Positions 7,650 to 16,635 are shown, counted from the stretch's first letter. The stretch is DNA of 64,000 nt from G963720515 sp963720515 (GCA_963720515.1 OY970397.1:744001-808000), one strand, 5' to 3'. Notes: a model not told the origin generated them from the letters alone. Translations and numbers: made by a program.

Positions 7650-8665
7650 CGCCCGTCTCCCGCCGCCGCGAGCCGCTCCGCCGCCCACTCGGCATGCTCG
7701 GCCAGCAGCTCGTCGCCGGACTCCGCGTAGCGCCCGACGACGGGCGCGAGCCGCATATCGCCCGAGTTCCCGGCCGCGACGAGCGCGTTGCGCCGCAGGT
7801 AGCGCGGGTCGTTTCGCGGCACGTACAGCCGGTCGTAGCGCTCGCGCAGCTCCTCGTCGGACGCCTCGAGCCACTCGGCCAGCGAGACGACCGGCTCGGC
7901 GTCGGCCGGAAGCGCCTCGTCCACCGCGCGCTTCTCCGCCCCGCGGTTCCACGGGCAGACGTCCTGGCAGATGTCACAGCCGTAGACCTGGTCCTCGAGC
8001 GCCGCGCGGTAGCCGTCGGGGATCGGAGCCGGCGCCTGCGTCCAGTACGAGAGGCAGCGCGTCGAGTCGAGGACGCCCGGCTCGTCGAGCGCCCCGGTCG
8101 GGCAGGCGTCGATGCAGAGGCGGCACGACCCGCAGTCGAGGCTGAGCGTCGCGCTCGGCTCGACGTCAGCCGACGTGACGAGCGTCCCGAGGACGACCCA
8201 GGATCCGTGGCGCCGGGTGATGAGCAGCGTGTTCTTCCCGTAGAACCCGATGCCTGCCCGCGCCGCGCCTTCCCGGTCCACGTGCTGGTTCGCGTCCACG
8301 AGCACGCGGTGCTCGCCGCCCAGGCGCCGGCCGAGCTCCTCGAGCTTCTCGCGCAGCGCGGCGTACCGGTCGGTCCACGTGTAGCGGGGAAGCCGCCCCT
8401 CCCCGATTTCGGGCTCCGGCCCCGGCGCGTAGTAGGAGAGCGCGGCCGAGACGACCGTGCGCGCGTCCTCGATCAGCGACTCCGGATGGCAGGACACGTC
8501 CGGCTGGGCCATGGTGAAGCGCATGTCCGCGAAGAGGCCGCGCTCGCGCCGCTCGCGGATGTGCTCTTCGGTCGCGCGGTACGGCTCCGCCGGAGCGGCG
8601 CCGATCACGTCGATTCCGAGCTCCGAGGCGAGGCGACCGAGCTCCCCCTGTGTGACGTGGGTCAC
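7646..8665 (-). CDS. queG: epoxyqueuosine reductase
   Basis: A 339-residue cobalamin- and iron-sulfur-dependent enzyme that reduces epoxyqueuosine to queuosine in tRNA. It has two ferredoxin-like [4Fe-4S] motifs, with Cys178, 181, 184 and 188 in CGSCRLCIDACPTG and a second set around Cys230, 233 and 237 in CDICQDVCPWN. It also has the GFYGKNTLL segment typical of QueG and a C-terminal HEAT-like tail (about 260-339). It starts at GTG 8665, divergent from the MDR gene with 29 bases between starts. No other queuosine genes are in the window. The sensor kinase is downstream and overlaps by 4 bases. Confidence 0.92.
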   Translation of the reverse strand: MTHVTQGELGRLASELGIDVIGAAPAEPYRATEEHIRERRERGLFADMRFTMAQPDVSCHPESLIEDARTVVSAALSYYAPGPEPEIGEGRLPRYTWTDRYAALREKLEELGRRLGGEHRVLVDANQHVDREGAARAGIGFYGKNTLLITRRHGSWVVLGTLVTSADVEPSATLSLDCGSCRLCIDACPTGALDEPGVLDSTRCLSYWTQAPAPIPDGYRAALEDQVYGCDICQDVCPWNRGAEKRAVDEALPADAEPVVSLAEWLEASDEELRERYDRLYVPRNDPRYLRRNALVAAGNSGDMRLAPVVGRYAESGDELLAEHAEWAAERLAAAGDGR

Positions 8666-8680
8666 CGTACGCCAGAAGGA

Positions 8681-8686
8681 TACGAT
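8681..8686 (+). promoter_or_regulatory. -10 hexamer TACGAT, leaderless start
   Basis: TACGAT ends 8 bases before ATG 8695. The opposite-strand signal for queG must lie in the same 29 bases. Confidence 0.5.
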
Positions 8687-8694
8687 CGTTCGCC

Positions 8695-9672
8695 ATGCAT
8701 GCCATCCGGATTCACGAGGACGGCGGGCCCGAGGTGCTGCGCTACGAGGAGGTCGACGACCCCTCGCCGGGCCCGGGCGAGGTGCTCGTCCGCCTGCGCG
8801 CCGCCTCGCTCAACCACATCGACCTCTGGGTCCGCAAGGGCCTCCCCTCCGTGCCGAAGCCCCGGATCCTCGGGGCGGACGGGGCCGGCGAGGTCGCCGC
8901 GGTCGGCGACGGCGTCGAGGGCTTCGCGGAGGGCGACCGCGTCCTCCTGAACCCGGGCCTCGACGACGGCGCCCGCGTCCTCGGCGAGCACCTCAACGGC
9001 ACGCACGCCGAGCTGATCGCCGTGCCGGCCGAGTACGTGCACCCGATCCCCGAGGGGCTCTCGTTCGAGGAGGCGGCTGCGTTTCCGCTCGTCTCGGTCA
9101 CGGCCTACAGGATGCTCGCCACCCGGGCGCAGCTTCGCGAGGGCGAGTGGGTGCTCGTCTGGGGGATCGGCTCCGGCGTCGCGATCGCGGCGCTCGGGAT
9201 CGCCAAGGCGCTCGGTGCCCGCGTCCTCGTCACCTCGACGAGCGACGAGAAGCTCGAGCGCGCGCTCGCCCTCGGCGCAGACGCAGGTGTGCGGACGGAC
9301 GCCGACGTCGTCGCGGAGGCGAAGCGCCTGACGGAGGGCGCCGGCGTGGACGTCGTGGTCGAGCACATCGGCGAGGCGACCTGGAAGGGCTCCCTCCAGG
9401 CGGCGCGCGCGGGCGGGCGGATCGTCGTCTGCGGCGCGACGTCGGGGCCGAACCCGCCCGCGATGCTCCACCGGATCTTCTGGAAGCAGCTCTCGATCCT
9501 CGGCTCGACGATGGGTACGCGGGAGGATTTCGCGGCGCTGCTCGAGCTGGTCGAGACGGGGCAGGTGAGCCCGGTCATCGATCGCGCGTTCCCGCTCGAC
9601 GACGCGGCCGAGGCGCATGCGTACTTCGAGCGGGGCGGCCAGTTCGGCAAGCTCGTCCTCACGATCCCCTAG
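8695..9672 (+). CDS. MDR-family NAD(P)H-dependent oxidoreductase (zinc lobe absent)
   Basis: This 325-residue medium-chain dehydrogenase/reductase has a GroES-like N-terminal domain (GPGEVLVRLRAASLNHID, about 26-43) and a Rossmann domain with a GIGSGVAIAALGIAKALGA nucleotide-binding turn (about 159-177). The four-Cys structural zinc lobe present in related crotonyl-CoA-reductase-like and alcohol dehydrogenase members is missing: after DRVLLNPG the chain goes directly to a short ARVLGEHLNGTHAE loop, and no catalytic zinc cysteine is seen either. It is therefore more likely a quinone oxidoreductase-like or enoyl reductase-like enzyme than an alcohol dehydrogenase. The substrate is unknown. Confidence 0.85.
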   Translation: MHAIRIHEDGGPEVLRYEEVDDPSPGPGEVLVRLRAASLNHIDLWVRKGLPSVPKPRILGADGAGEVAAVGDGVEGFAEGDRVLLNPGLDDGARVLGEHLNGTHAELIAVPAEYVHPIPEGLSFEEAAAFPLVSVTAYRMLATRAQLREGEWVLVWGIGSGVAIAALGIAKALGARVLVTSTSDEKLERALALGADAGVRTDADVVAEAKRLTEGAGVDVVVEHIGEATWKGSLQAARAGGRIVVCGATSGPNPPAMLHRIFWKQLSILGSTMGTREDFAALLELVETGQVSPVIDRAFPLDDAAEAHAYFERGGQFGKLVLTIP

Positions 9673-9716
9673 ACCCCGGCGGGAAATCGGAGCACACTCC
9701 CCGCGAAGGGAGTCTC

Positions 9717-12296
9717 GTGAGCGCACGATCGTTCGCCGGGGGCGGTGCATTCGCTGCGGCGATCGTCCTCGCCGCGACGGTCGCGGGGCCTGCCGCCGCC
9801 TTCCCCACGACGGGCGTCCAGAAGCTCGTCATCATCCCGATGGAGTACGCGCACACCGGCTGCCCGCCCGACGTGAACGCGACGCCGACCTGCCCGCGCA
9901 ACACGGCCGCGCAGCTCCAGACGCTCCTCCAGAACGGCCTCACCACCTACTACGGCAACCCCGCGACCGGGAGCAAGACGACCTTCCAGGTCAAGGTGCT
10001 CGTGAACCCGAACACCTCGAACGGCTGGTGGCCCGCACCGTCCACGCCCGAGCAGTTCACCGAGCGCGCGAAGGCGAACAAGAACTGGAACGCGTTCACG
10101 CCGCAGGGCTCCCCGGTGCGCGATGCGGCCGAGATCGTCATGTCGCAGGCGCTCCAGCGCGGCGCGATCTCGACGTTCGAGCTCGGCGGATACACGCGCT
10201 TCATGACGATCCACAACTGGCACGTCTTCGGCGGGCAGTCGTCCGGCCCGAACCCGCTGAGCTACACGGCCGTCTACACGTCGGGGATGTCCACGCTCTT
10301 CAAGACCTACTCGATCACGACCGCGATGGTGAACGAGGGCTCGAGCGACGGGCAGATGGTCCGCGTGGCAACACACGAGCTCGGCCACGAGCTCGGCCCG
10401 GCAGACCTCTACGGGCAGCCGTGCCCGCTCTGGCCGCCCGGCGAGCCCGCCGCGCTCCCGTACTCGAACGACACCGAGCGGGAGCTGCGGACCGAGTGCA
10501 TGGACGTCTGGGACGTCATGGGCCTGACGGGCACGCGCAACCCGGCGTTCACGTACTACACCCGCGTCCTCCTCGGGTGGGCCGCGAGCGTCCCGCCCAC
10601 GATCCGATACGAGACGGCGGACTTCGCGGGGCCGGTCGAGCTGAGCTCGCTCGAGTACCCGAACGGGAACCCCATCGCGCTGCACATCCCCGACGACCCG
10701 AACCGGCTGGTGATCGCGCGCGCCTTCGGGAACGCCGGCTACTTCCAGGGCTTCACGGTCGAGTGCCGCCGCACGGCGTGGAACGACCCGATCGCGCCGA
10801 CCGACCAAGGCGTCCTCATCACGTACGTGGACTCGACGCGCGACATGTGGACCGACCGGCAGGTCGTCGTGGCTCGGCGCTTCGACGACCCGAACGCCCG
10901 CCAGGACATCCGCTTCGCACGCATCACACCGGGCAACTCGTTCTCGAGTCTCGGACGGAACTTCAACATCGCGTTCGACAGCTTCACGGCGAACGGCGGC
11001 TGCAAGCTCGCCGTCAACCGCACCGGGTTCGTCGTCGACTCCACCTCGTTCATCCCGGCGGTGAGCCACTCCAACGGCATCTCCTCCCCCGACCTCGGCC
11101 TGAAGACGCCGAAGGCGGTCTACGCGAACCCGGGCGTGATCCTTAACGGGCCAAGGCCCCCGACGCCGCACCCGCGCACGCCCGCCCACTCGCGTGCCGT
11201 CGCCGCGCGCGCGCTCGCGAAGGCGATCCACGTCTCCGCGATCGTGCCGCGCAAGACGAACCTCATCCACTTCGTCTACGGGAACGCGGGCGGCAAGGCG
11301 GGGAAGGGCACCGCCGTCGTCCGCGTGCAGCAGCCGTGGACCGCGACAGCGCGCTGCGGAGCGCGCGAGACGCCGCATGGGCGCGTGATCAAGCGGCTGA
11401 CGCTCCCGCGCCTGCGGCCGGGTGCCGCCGGCGTCGCGACCGTCGGCTGGGTGCCGCGGTCCTCCGCGCCTGCGGCGATCACGGTCACGCTGAACGGCAA
11501 GGGCCGGCCCGCGTCGCAGGCGGAGAGCGCGACGACGGTGGTCGGCTTCGGGACGTCGCGGAGGCGGACGCTCAAGATCCCGCTCACGCTCACCGCCGGG
11601 AGCCGTTGCGTCGGCAAGGTCCCGTACATGGTCACGCCGGCGATCGTCCCGGCCGGCTGGAAGGCGACCGTCTCCGGCGCGACGGAGGCACTCAAGCGGC
11701 GACATCCGGTGCACGTGGTCGTCACCCTTCGCCCGACCGCGCGGCGTGCCGCGACCGACGTCCCGGTCACGGTCTCGTTCGGCGGCGGATCCGCGGCCGG
11801 CGTGGCGGAGCCGGCGGAGAGCGCGAACATGTTCGGCGACGTGAGCGTCTCCGGGATCGAACAGAGGGTCGGCATCGACCTGCTCGGGCGGGTCGCCCCG
11901 CCCGGCCGCACGTTCCCGCGGTTCGTCCTCCCGCCGTCCACGCTTACGAGGCGAAGAACGCCGCCGGTTCCGGCGCCACTCCCGACCCCCGGCCCGCCGT
12001 ACCAGCAGACGGTCGCGATCTCGGATTGCTCGAACGCGGTCGGCCAGGTCGTCGCCGTGAACGGCTCCGTCGGCCCGCCGCGCATGGGTCTGACCGTCCA
12101 CCTGAAGTACACCGCGGTCCTGGGCGCGATCCCGGCCGGAACCGTGATCCAGCGCACGGCCACGACGCTCGCGACGGGCACGTTCTCGGACTCGTTCAAC
12201 CGCCAGGACACCGCCTGGACGGTGGTCGCGAGCGTGGACGCAGACGAGCTCTACTCCGACGCCGTGTCCGCGTCGTGCTCGATCCCGATCCCGTGA
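9717..12296 (+). CDS. secreted M6-type zinc metalloprotease, copy 1
   Basis: An 859-residue exported protein has a signal peptide (about 1-30, ending in the Ala-rich AGPAAAF) and a catalytic domain with HELGHELGPADLY, where His220, Glu221 and His224 form HExxH and Gly/Asp follow as in the immune-inhibitor-A/M6 family. Paired cysteines occur (TGCPP, TPTCP, GQPCPLWP). A beta-rich C-terminal half (about 480-859) is probably for cell-surface or substrate binding. The start is GTG 9717 with Shine-Dalgarno AAGGGAG about 5 bases upstream, so unlike many genes here it has a leader. The next gene is a paralogue in the same orientation, 62 bases away. The target is unknown. Confidence 0.85.
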   Translation: MSARSFAGGGAFAAAIVLAATVAGPAAAFPTTGVQKLVIIPMEYAHTGCPPDVNATPTCPRNTAAQLQTLLQNGLTTYYGNPATGSKTTFQVKVLVNPNTSNGWWPAPSTPEQFTERAKANKNWNAFTPQGSPVRDAAEIVMSQALQRGAISTFELGGYTRFMTIHNWHVFGGQSSGPNPLSYTAVYTSGMSTLFKTYSITTAMVNEGSSDGQMVRVATHELGHELGPADLYGQPCPLWPPGEPAALPYSNDTERELRTECMDVWDVMGLTGTRNPAFTYYTRVLLGWAASVPPTIRYETADFAGPVELSSLEYPNGNPIALHIPDDPNRLVIARAFGNAGYFQGFTVECRRTAWNDPIAPTDQGVLITYVDSTRDMWTDRQVVVARRFDDPNARQDIRFARITPGNSFSSLGRNFNIAFDSFTANGGCKLAVNRTGFVVDSTSFIPAVSHSNGISSPDLGLKTPKAVYANPGVILNGPRPPTPHPRTPAHSRAVAARALAKAIHVSAIVPRKTNLIHFVYGNAGGKAGKGTAVVRVQQPWTATARCGARETPHGRVIKRLTLPRLRPGAAGVATVGWVPRSSAPAAITVTLNGKGRPASQAESATTVVGFGTSRRRTLKIPLTLTAGSRCVGKVPYMVTPAIVPAGWKATVSGATEALKRRHPVHVVVTLRPTARRAATDVPVTVSFGGGSAAGVAEPAESANMFGDVSVSGIEQRVGIDLLGRVAPPGRTFPRFVLPPSTLTRRRTPPVPAPLPTPGPPYQQTVAISDCSNAVGQVVAVNGSVGPPRMGLTVHLKYTAVLGAIPAGTVIQRTATTLATGTFSDSFNRQDTAWTVVASVDADELYSDAVSASCSIPIP

Positions 12297-12358
12297 CCTA
12301 GAAGCCGCGCCCCCTCCCGTTCGCGACCCGAACGCGTCAGACTCGCGTAGAGGCTTCC

Positions 12359-14905
12359 ATGGGGATCAGGATTCCGGCGAGGTGCGGACCGCTCGCGGCA
12401 CTCGTCGCCGTCGCGGCCGTGTGCGCCGGGCCGGCCGGCGCGTTTCCGACGATCGGGACGCAGCCGCTCCTCGTCGTCCCGGTCGAGTACGCCCACTCGG
12501 GCTGCCCGCCTGACTCGCGCGGCACGCCGACCTGTCCGCGGAACACGGCCGCGGAGCTCCAGGCGATCCTCCAGAACGCGCTCACCGCCTACTACGGGAA
12601 CCCGGCGACCGGGAGCCTCGTGAGCTGGCGCGTGCGGGTGCTCGCCAACCCGGACACGGCGAACGGCTGGTGGCCGGCGCCCTCGACCGTGCAGGGTCTT
12701 GCGGCCCGCGCCGGCGCCCGTGGGACGAACTGGAACGCCTACACCGCGAAGGGCTCGCCCGTTCGCGACGCGGCGGAGGTCGTCGTCGCGAGGGCGCTCA
12801 GGCGCGGCGTCGTCTCCGCCTCGGAGCTCGGTGCCTCCACCCGCTTCCTCGCGATCCACAACTGGCACGTCCCCGGCGGCCAGTCCTCGGGGAACCTGCC
12901 GCTCGCCTACACGGCGTCCTACGCCCGCGGGCGCTCGGCGACGTACACGGTCACGGCCGCGTTCGTGAACGAGGGCCCGGACGACGGCCAGATGGCGCGC
13001 CTCGTGGAGCACGAGCTCGCCCACGAGCTCGGCCCGTGGGATCTGTCCGGCGAGCCGTGCCCGCTCTGGCCGCCCGGCGAGCTCCCCGCCCTCCCGTTCG
13101 GGAACGACCTCGAGCGGACGCTGAGGACGGACTGCGTCGGGACCTGGGACCTCATGGGCCTCGCGGGTACGCGCAACGCCGCGCCGTCGTACTACACGCG
13201 CGCCGTGCTCGGCTGGGTTCCGACGCTGCCGCCGTCCCTCCGCTACGAGCCGGGCGTGTTCTCGGGCGAGTTCGAGCTCAGCTCGCTCGAGTACCCCAAC
13301 GGCCAGCCGCTCGCCCTGCACATCCCCGAGGATCCGAACCGCCAGCTCCTCGCCGGCACGTTCGGGAACGGCACCGACTTCCAAGGGTGGCTCGCCGAAT
13401 GCCGGCGCACCGCCTGGGACGACCCTGTCGCGCCGCCGGGCCAGGGCCTCCTGATCAGCTACGTGGACGGCGCACGCCCACCCGGGGAGCGCCAGCTGGT
13501 CGTCGTCCGGCGCTCCGACGACCCGCTCGCCATGGAGAACACCGACCGGGCGCTCCTGAAGACGGGCGAGACGTTCAGGAGCCACGCAGGAGGCTTCACG
13601 CTCCGCTTCAACGGGTTCACGACCACGGGCGGCTGCATCGTCGTCCTCGACCGGCCGACTGTCCTCCTCGAGACCGCCTCGTTCATCCCGGCGGTGAATG
13701 CACAGGAGAGCCTGTTCGCGCCGGATCTCGGCCTGCGGACGGCGAAGGCGCTCTGGTCGAACCCAGGCGTCGTCCTGAACGGCCCGAAGCCGCTCGTCAC
13801 GGCGCGCTCGCTCGCCCGCTCGGTCCGCGTCCAGGCGCCCGCGCGAGGCAAGCCGAGCACGATCCGCTTCGTCTACGGCAACGCCGGCGGACGGTCGGGG
13901 AAGGGCACGGCCGTCGTCCGCGTCCGCCAGCCGTGGGCGGCGACCGCGGCGTGCGGCGCGCCCGACGGCCCGCGGGGACGGGTGCTCGACGTCGTCGGCC
14001 TTCCGCGCCTGGCGCCCGGCGCCGCCGCCGTCGGAACCGCAACGTGGCGCCCCCGCTCGTCGGCTCCCCTCGGGGTGACCGTGACGCTCCGCGGCGAAAC
14101 CCGGCCGTTCGCCGAGGCCGAGAGCGCCTCGACCGTCGTGGGCTTCACGACGTTCCGCACGCGGACGGTCCGCATCCCGCTGACGCTCGCAGCCGGCGAG
14201 GCCTGCAAGGGCAAGGTGCCGTACCTCGTCACGCCCGCGATCGTCCCGAAGGGCTGGCGGGCGGCCGTCGAGGGAACGGCGACGCCGCTCCGGCCTGGAC
14301 ATCCGGTGCGGGTCACGGTCGTGCTTCGCCGCCCGCCGGGCAACGCCCCCGCGGCGACCGACGTCCCGGTGGCGGTGTCGTTCGGGTCGTCCTCCGTGGA
14401 CACGCTGCTCCCCGCCGAAGGGGACGGCGCCCTCGGCTCCGTGCCGGTCCCCGGCTTCACCCAGACGGTCGGGATCGACCTCCTCGTCCGGACCGCCCCG
14501 CCCGGGAGGAGGCTCCCCGGCTTCACGGTCCCGCCCGCGGCGCGGATCCGGCAGAGCCGCTTCTACCCGCTCCCGATCGCTCCGACGGGGCCGCCCTTCC
14601 ACCAGACCCTGGCGATCACCGAGTGCACGCAGGCAACGGGAACGACCGGCCAGTCGGTGTTCGTCCGCGGCGCCGGGACGCCCCTGCGCATCGGCGTGCC
14701 CGTGCACCTCACGTACACGTCGGTCGGAGGGGCGCTTCCGCCCGGAACGGTCGTGGAGCGGACCGTCACCACGTTCTTCCCGACCGGTCTCTTCTCGGAC
14801 ACGTTCAACCGGCAGGGCTCGTCGTGGATCGTCGTCGGACGGCTCGACGAGGAAGCGCTCTACTCGGATGCCGTGTCGCCCGAGTGCGCCGTTCCGGCGC
14901 CCTGA
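12359..14905 (+). CDS. secreted M6-type zinc metalloprotease, copy 2
   Basis: This 848-residue paralogue of the preceding gene is collinear over its whole length: a signal peptide (about 1-29), the shared block CPRNTAAELQ and GNPATGS, HNWHVPGGQSSG, the zinc site HELAHELGPWDL (His218, Glu219, His222), and the same C-terminal beta-rich region ending in a Cys-containing segment. Divergence is spread evenly, which suggests an old tandem duplication with both copies retained. It has its own short upstream region (12297-12358) with no obvious Shine-Dalgarno; TAGAGG ends 5 bases before the ATG. Different substrate ranges for the two copies are inference. Confidence 0.84.
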   Translation: MGIRIPARCGPLAALVAVAAVCAGPAGAFPTIGTQPLLVVPVEYAHSGCPPDSRGTPTCPRNTAAELQAILQNALTAYYGNPATGSLVSWRVRVLANPDTANGWWPAPSTVQGLAARAGARGTNWNAYTAKGSPVRDAAEVVVARALRRGVVSASELGASTRFLAIHNWHVPGGQSSGNLPLAYTASYARGRSATYTVTAAFVNEGPDDGQMARLVEHELAHELGPWDLSGEPCPLWPPGELPALPFGNDLERTLRTDCVGTWDLMGLAGTRNAAPSYYTRAVLGWVPTLPPSLRYEPGVFSGEFELSSLEYPNGQPLALHIPEDPNRQLLAGTFGNGTDFQGWLAECRRTAWDDPVAPPGQGLLISYVDGARPPGERQLVVVRRSDDPLAMENTDRALLKTGETFRSHAGGFTLRFNGFTTTGGCIVVLDRPTVLLETASFIPAVNAQESLFAPDLGLRTAKALWSNPGVVLNGPKPLVTARSLARSVRVQAPARGKPSTIRFVYGNAGGRSGKGTAVVRVRQPWAATAACGAPDGPRGRVLDVVGLPRLAPGAAAVGTATWRPRSSAPLGVTVTLRGETRPFAEAESASTVVGFTTFRTRTVRIPLTLAAGEACKGKVPYLVTPAIVPKGWRAAVEGTATPLRPGHPVRVTVVLRRPPGNAPAATDVPVAVSFGSSSVDTLLPAEGDGALGSVPVPGFTQTVGIDLLVRTAPPGRRLPGFTVPPAARIRQSRFYPLPIAPTGPPFHQTLAITECTQATGTTGQSVFVRGAGTPLRIGVPVHLTYTSVGGALPPGTVVERTVTTFFPTGLFSDTFNRQGSSWIVVGRLDEEALYSDAVSPECAVPAP

Positions 14906-14912
14906 GCCGGCG

Positions 14913-15212
14913 TTAGCCGAAGCCGAGGATGAACTTCGCGTCGTCGGACATGCGCTCCGGCGACCACGGCGGATCCCAGGTGAGCTCGGCGTCGACGGAC
15001 TCGACGCCGTCCATGTCGGCGACCGTCTCCCTGATCTGCTGCTCGATCATCGGGCCGACCGGGCAGCCGATCGACGTCAGGCTGTACGTCACCTTGACCG
15101 CAGAGCCCTCGACCTCGGCGTCGTAGAGGAGGCCGAGCTCGACGATGTCCATGCCGAGCTCCGGATCCTCGACGACCCTGAGCGCGTCCACGACCTGCTC
15201 ACGCGTTGGCAT
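14913..15212 (-). CDS. MIP18/DUF59-family iron-sulfur assembly protein (SufT-like)
   Basis: A 99-residue protein of the MIP18/PaaD (DUF59) family, with VVEDPELGMDIVELGLLYD at the N-terminus and the TSIGCPVGPMIE motif carrying the conserved Cys near residue 50. Members help load iron-sulfur clusters (SufT) or belong to phenylacetyl-CoA oxygenase clusters (PaaD); no paa or suf gene is nearby, so general Fe-S maturation is more likely. A TAGACT hexamer 6 bases upstream of the ATG makes it leaderless. It converges on the second M6 protease with 7 bases between stops. Confidence 0.88.
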   Translation of the reverse strand: MPTREQVVDALRVVEDPELGMDIVELGLLYDAEVEGSAVKVTYSLTSIGCPVGPMIEQQIRETVADMDGVESVDAELTWDPPWSPERMSDDAKFILGFG

Positions 15213-15218
15213 GCGGCC

Positions 15219-15224
15219 AGTCTA
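15219..15224 (-). promoter_or_regulatory. -10 hexamer TAGACT, leaderless start
   Basis: Reading leftwards, TAGACT is followed by exactly 6 bases and the ATG at 15212. Confidence 0.6.
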
Positions 15225-15238
15225 GTGCGGCGGCCGTG

Positions 15239-15601
15239 CTACGCGGCGCGGCGGGCGGCTGCTGAGGCCTCGCGCGTCGGGACGACGTCGATGAGGCGGT
15301 CGAGCAGCGTGATCCTGAGAAGCTGGATGAGCTCCGGGCTCGCGCAGCGCACGGCGATCGTGCCGCCCCAGCGGCTGCGCAGGCGCGCGGCGTCCGAGAG
15401 CATCCCGAGCACCGTCGCGTCCACCTGGCCGGCGCTCCTCAAGTCGATCTCGAGGCGATCGACCTCGGGGCCGGTCGAGGCGATGAGCTCGCGGCGCAGC
15501 TCGAGCAGTCCGTCGTCCCCGAGCTCTCCGGGCACGACGATCACGTCGACATCCTTCCGGCGGCGGCGCTCGATCGCGTGGGTAACGATTGCGGTCTCCA
15601 T
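15239..15601 (-). CDS. STAS-domain protein (anti-sigma factor antagonist type)
   Basis: A 120-residue single STAS domain: the beta strand VIVVPGELG, the helix region and LRSAGQVDATVLGMLSDAARL. In SpoIIAA-type antagonists the phosphorylatable Ser lies in the DSSG loop; here the equivalent loop reads RSAGQVD, so the acceptor may be the Ser or absent. The ATG at 15601 is preferred and is preceded at about 10 bases by GAGGGA, part of an inverted repeat. A TTG at 15646 would extend the protein by 15 residues. No anti-sigma kinase is adjacent; its partner is presumably elsewhere. Confidence 0.78.
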   Translation of the reverse strand: METAIVTHAIERRRRKDVDVIVVPGELGDDGLLELRRELIASTGPEVDRLEIDLRSAGQVDATVLGMLSDAARLRSRWGGTIAVRCASPELIQLLRITLLDRLIDVVPTREASAAARRAA

Positions 15602-15610
15602 GTCCGAGTC

Positions 15611-15628
15611 ATCCCTCGTTCGAGGGAT
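15611..15628. promoter_or_regulatory. inverted repeat that buries the STAS gene's ribosome-binding site
   Basis: Perfect 8-base arms, ATCCCTCG and CGAGGGAT, are separated by TT. On the minus strand one arm contains the GAGGGA likely to act as Shine-Dalgarno for ATG 15601. It could be an RNA hairpin limiting translation or a DNA operator. Confidence 0.45.
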
Positions 15629-15675
15629 CGGCACACCCACCTTCAACCTTTAGTGGTTTTAGGCAGGTTCGGAGG

Positions 15676-16635
15676 CTAGCCGAGCAGTCGGACTTCCTCG
15701 CGCCGCTCCCGCGCGAAGAAGTGGATCCCGTCGATGAACTTCACCCAGTTGTGGCGGGTGCACATGACGACGGAGTGGGTGCGCGCGCTGTCCGCGAGGT
15801 AGCGCACGCCGCGCAGGAGATCCGAGTTCGAGACGCCCGTGGCCGCGACGATCACCTCGCCCGGCGCGAGCTCGTCCGTGGTGAAGACGCGGTTCACGTC
15901 GTCGATCCCGTACTCGGCGGCCTGCGCGATCTCCGAGCGGGTCGTCGGCCAGAGCTGCGCCTGGAGCTCGCCGCCGAGGCAGCGGAGCGCGGCCGCGGCG
16001 ATGACGGCCTGGCGCGCACCGCCGATGCCGATCGCAAGGTGGTCGTTCGTGCCGCGGATCGCCGCGCTGATCGTCGAGGTCACGTCGCCGTCCGCGATGA
16101 GCTTGATCCGCGCGCCCGAGCTCCGCACGTCCTCGATCAGGTCCTCGTGGCGCGGGCGGTCGAGGATGATCGTCGTCACGTCCTGCGGCGTCCGGCCGAA
16201 CGCGTCGGCGATCGCGCGGACGTTCTCCGCGACCGGCTTGCCGAGGTCGATGCGCCCACGGGCGGTCGGGCCGACGGCCAGCTTGCGCATGTACATGTTC
16301 GGGAGCCGCGGGAACGAGTCGCGGTCGCCCACGGCGATCATCGACATGGCGCCGAAGTCGCCCCGCGCGACGATCGACGCGCCCTCGATCGGGTCCACGG
16401 CGAGGTCGACCGGGTCGCCGCCCTGCCCCAGAACCGTCCCGATCGCGAGCGGATCGCCCTCGGCCTCGTTCCCGACCACGATGCGCCCCTCGATCGACAG
16501 GAGGTCGAGCGCGTCGCGCATTCCTTCCGCCGCGGCGGCCTCGGCCCCTCCGACGTCGCCGCGCCCGAGCCAGCGCCCCGCCGCCACCGCAGCGCGCTCG
16601 GTCGCGGCCGCGAACGCCTCGCAGCGGCACTCCAT
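15676..16635 (-). CDS. divergent GlpX-type (class II FBPase-like) phosphatase
   Basis: This 319-residue protein belongs to the GlpX fold. Putative metal ligands are kept (Glu57 in GNEAEGD; Asp81 and Glu84 in VDPIEGAS), but the family signature GEGEKDEAP of true fructose-1,6-bisphosphatases is replaced. A canonical GlpX is encoded at 42131, so this copy is free to have another substrate. It is the last gene of an operon whose other members make cyclic 2,3-diphosphoglycerate, and its start overlaps the 2-phosphoglycerate kinase stop by one base (TAATG). A role in dephosphorylating 2,3-bisphosphoglycerate or a related compound is inference; ordinary FBPase/SBPase activity remains possible. Confidence 0.8.
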   Translation of the reverse strand: MECRCEAFAAATERAAVAAGRWLGRGDVGGAEAAAAEGMRDALDLLSIEGRIVVGNEAEGDPLAIGTVLGQGGDPVDLAVDPIEGASIVARGDFGAMSMIAVGDRDSFPRLPNMYMRKLAVGPTARGRIDLGKPVAENVRAIADAFGRTPQDVTTIILDRPRHEDLIEDVRSSGARIKLIADGDVTSTISAAIRGTNDHLAIGIGGARQAVIAAAALRCLGGELQAQLWPTTRSEIAQAAEYGIDDVNRVFTTDELAPGEVIVAATGVSNSDLLRGVRYLADSARTHSVVMCTRHNWVKFIDGIHFFARERREEVRLLG

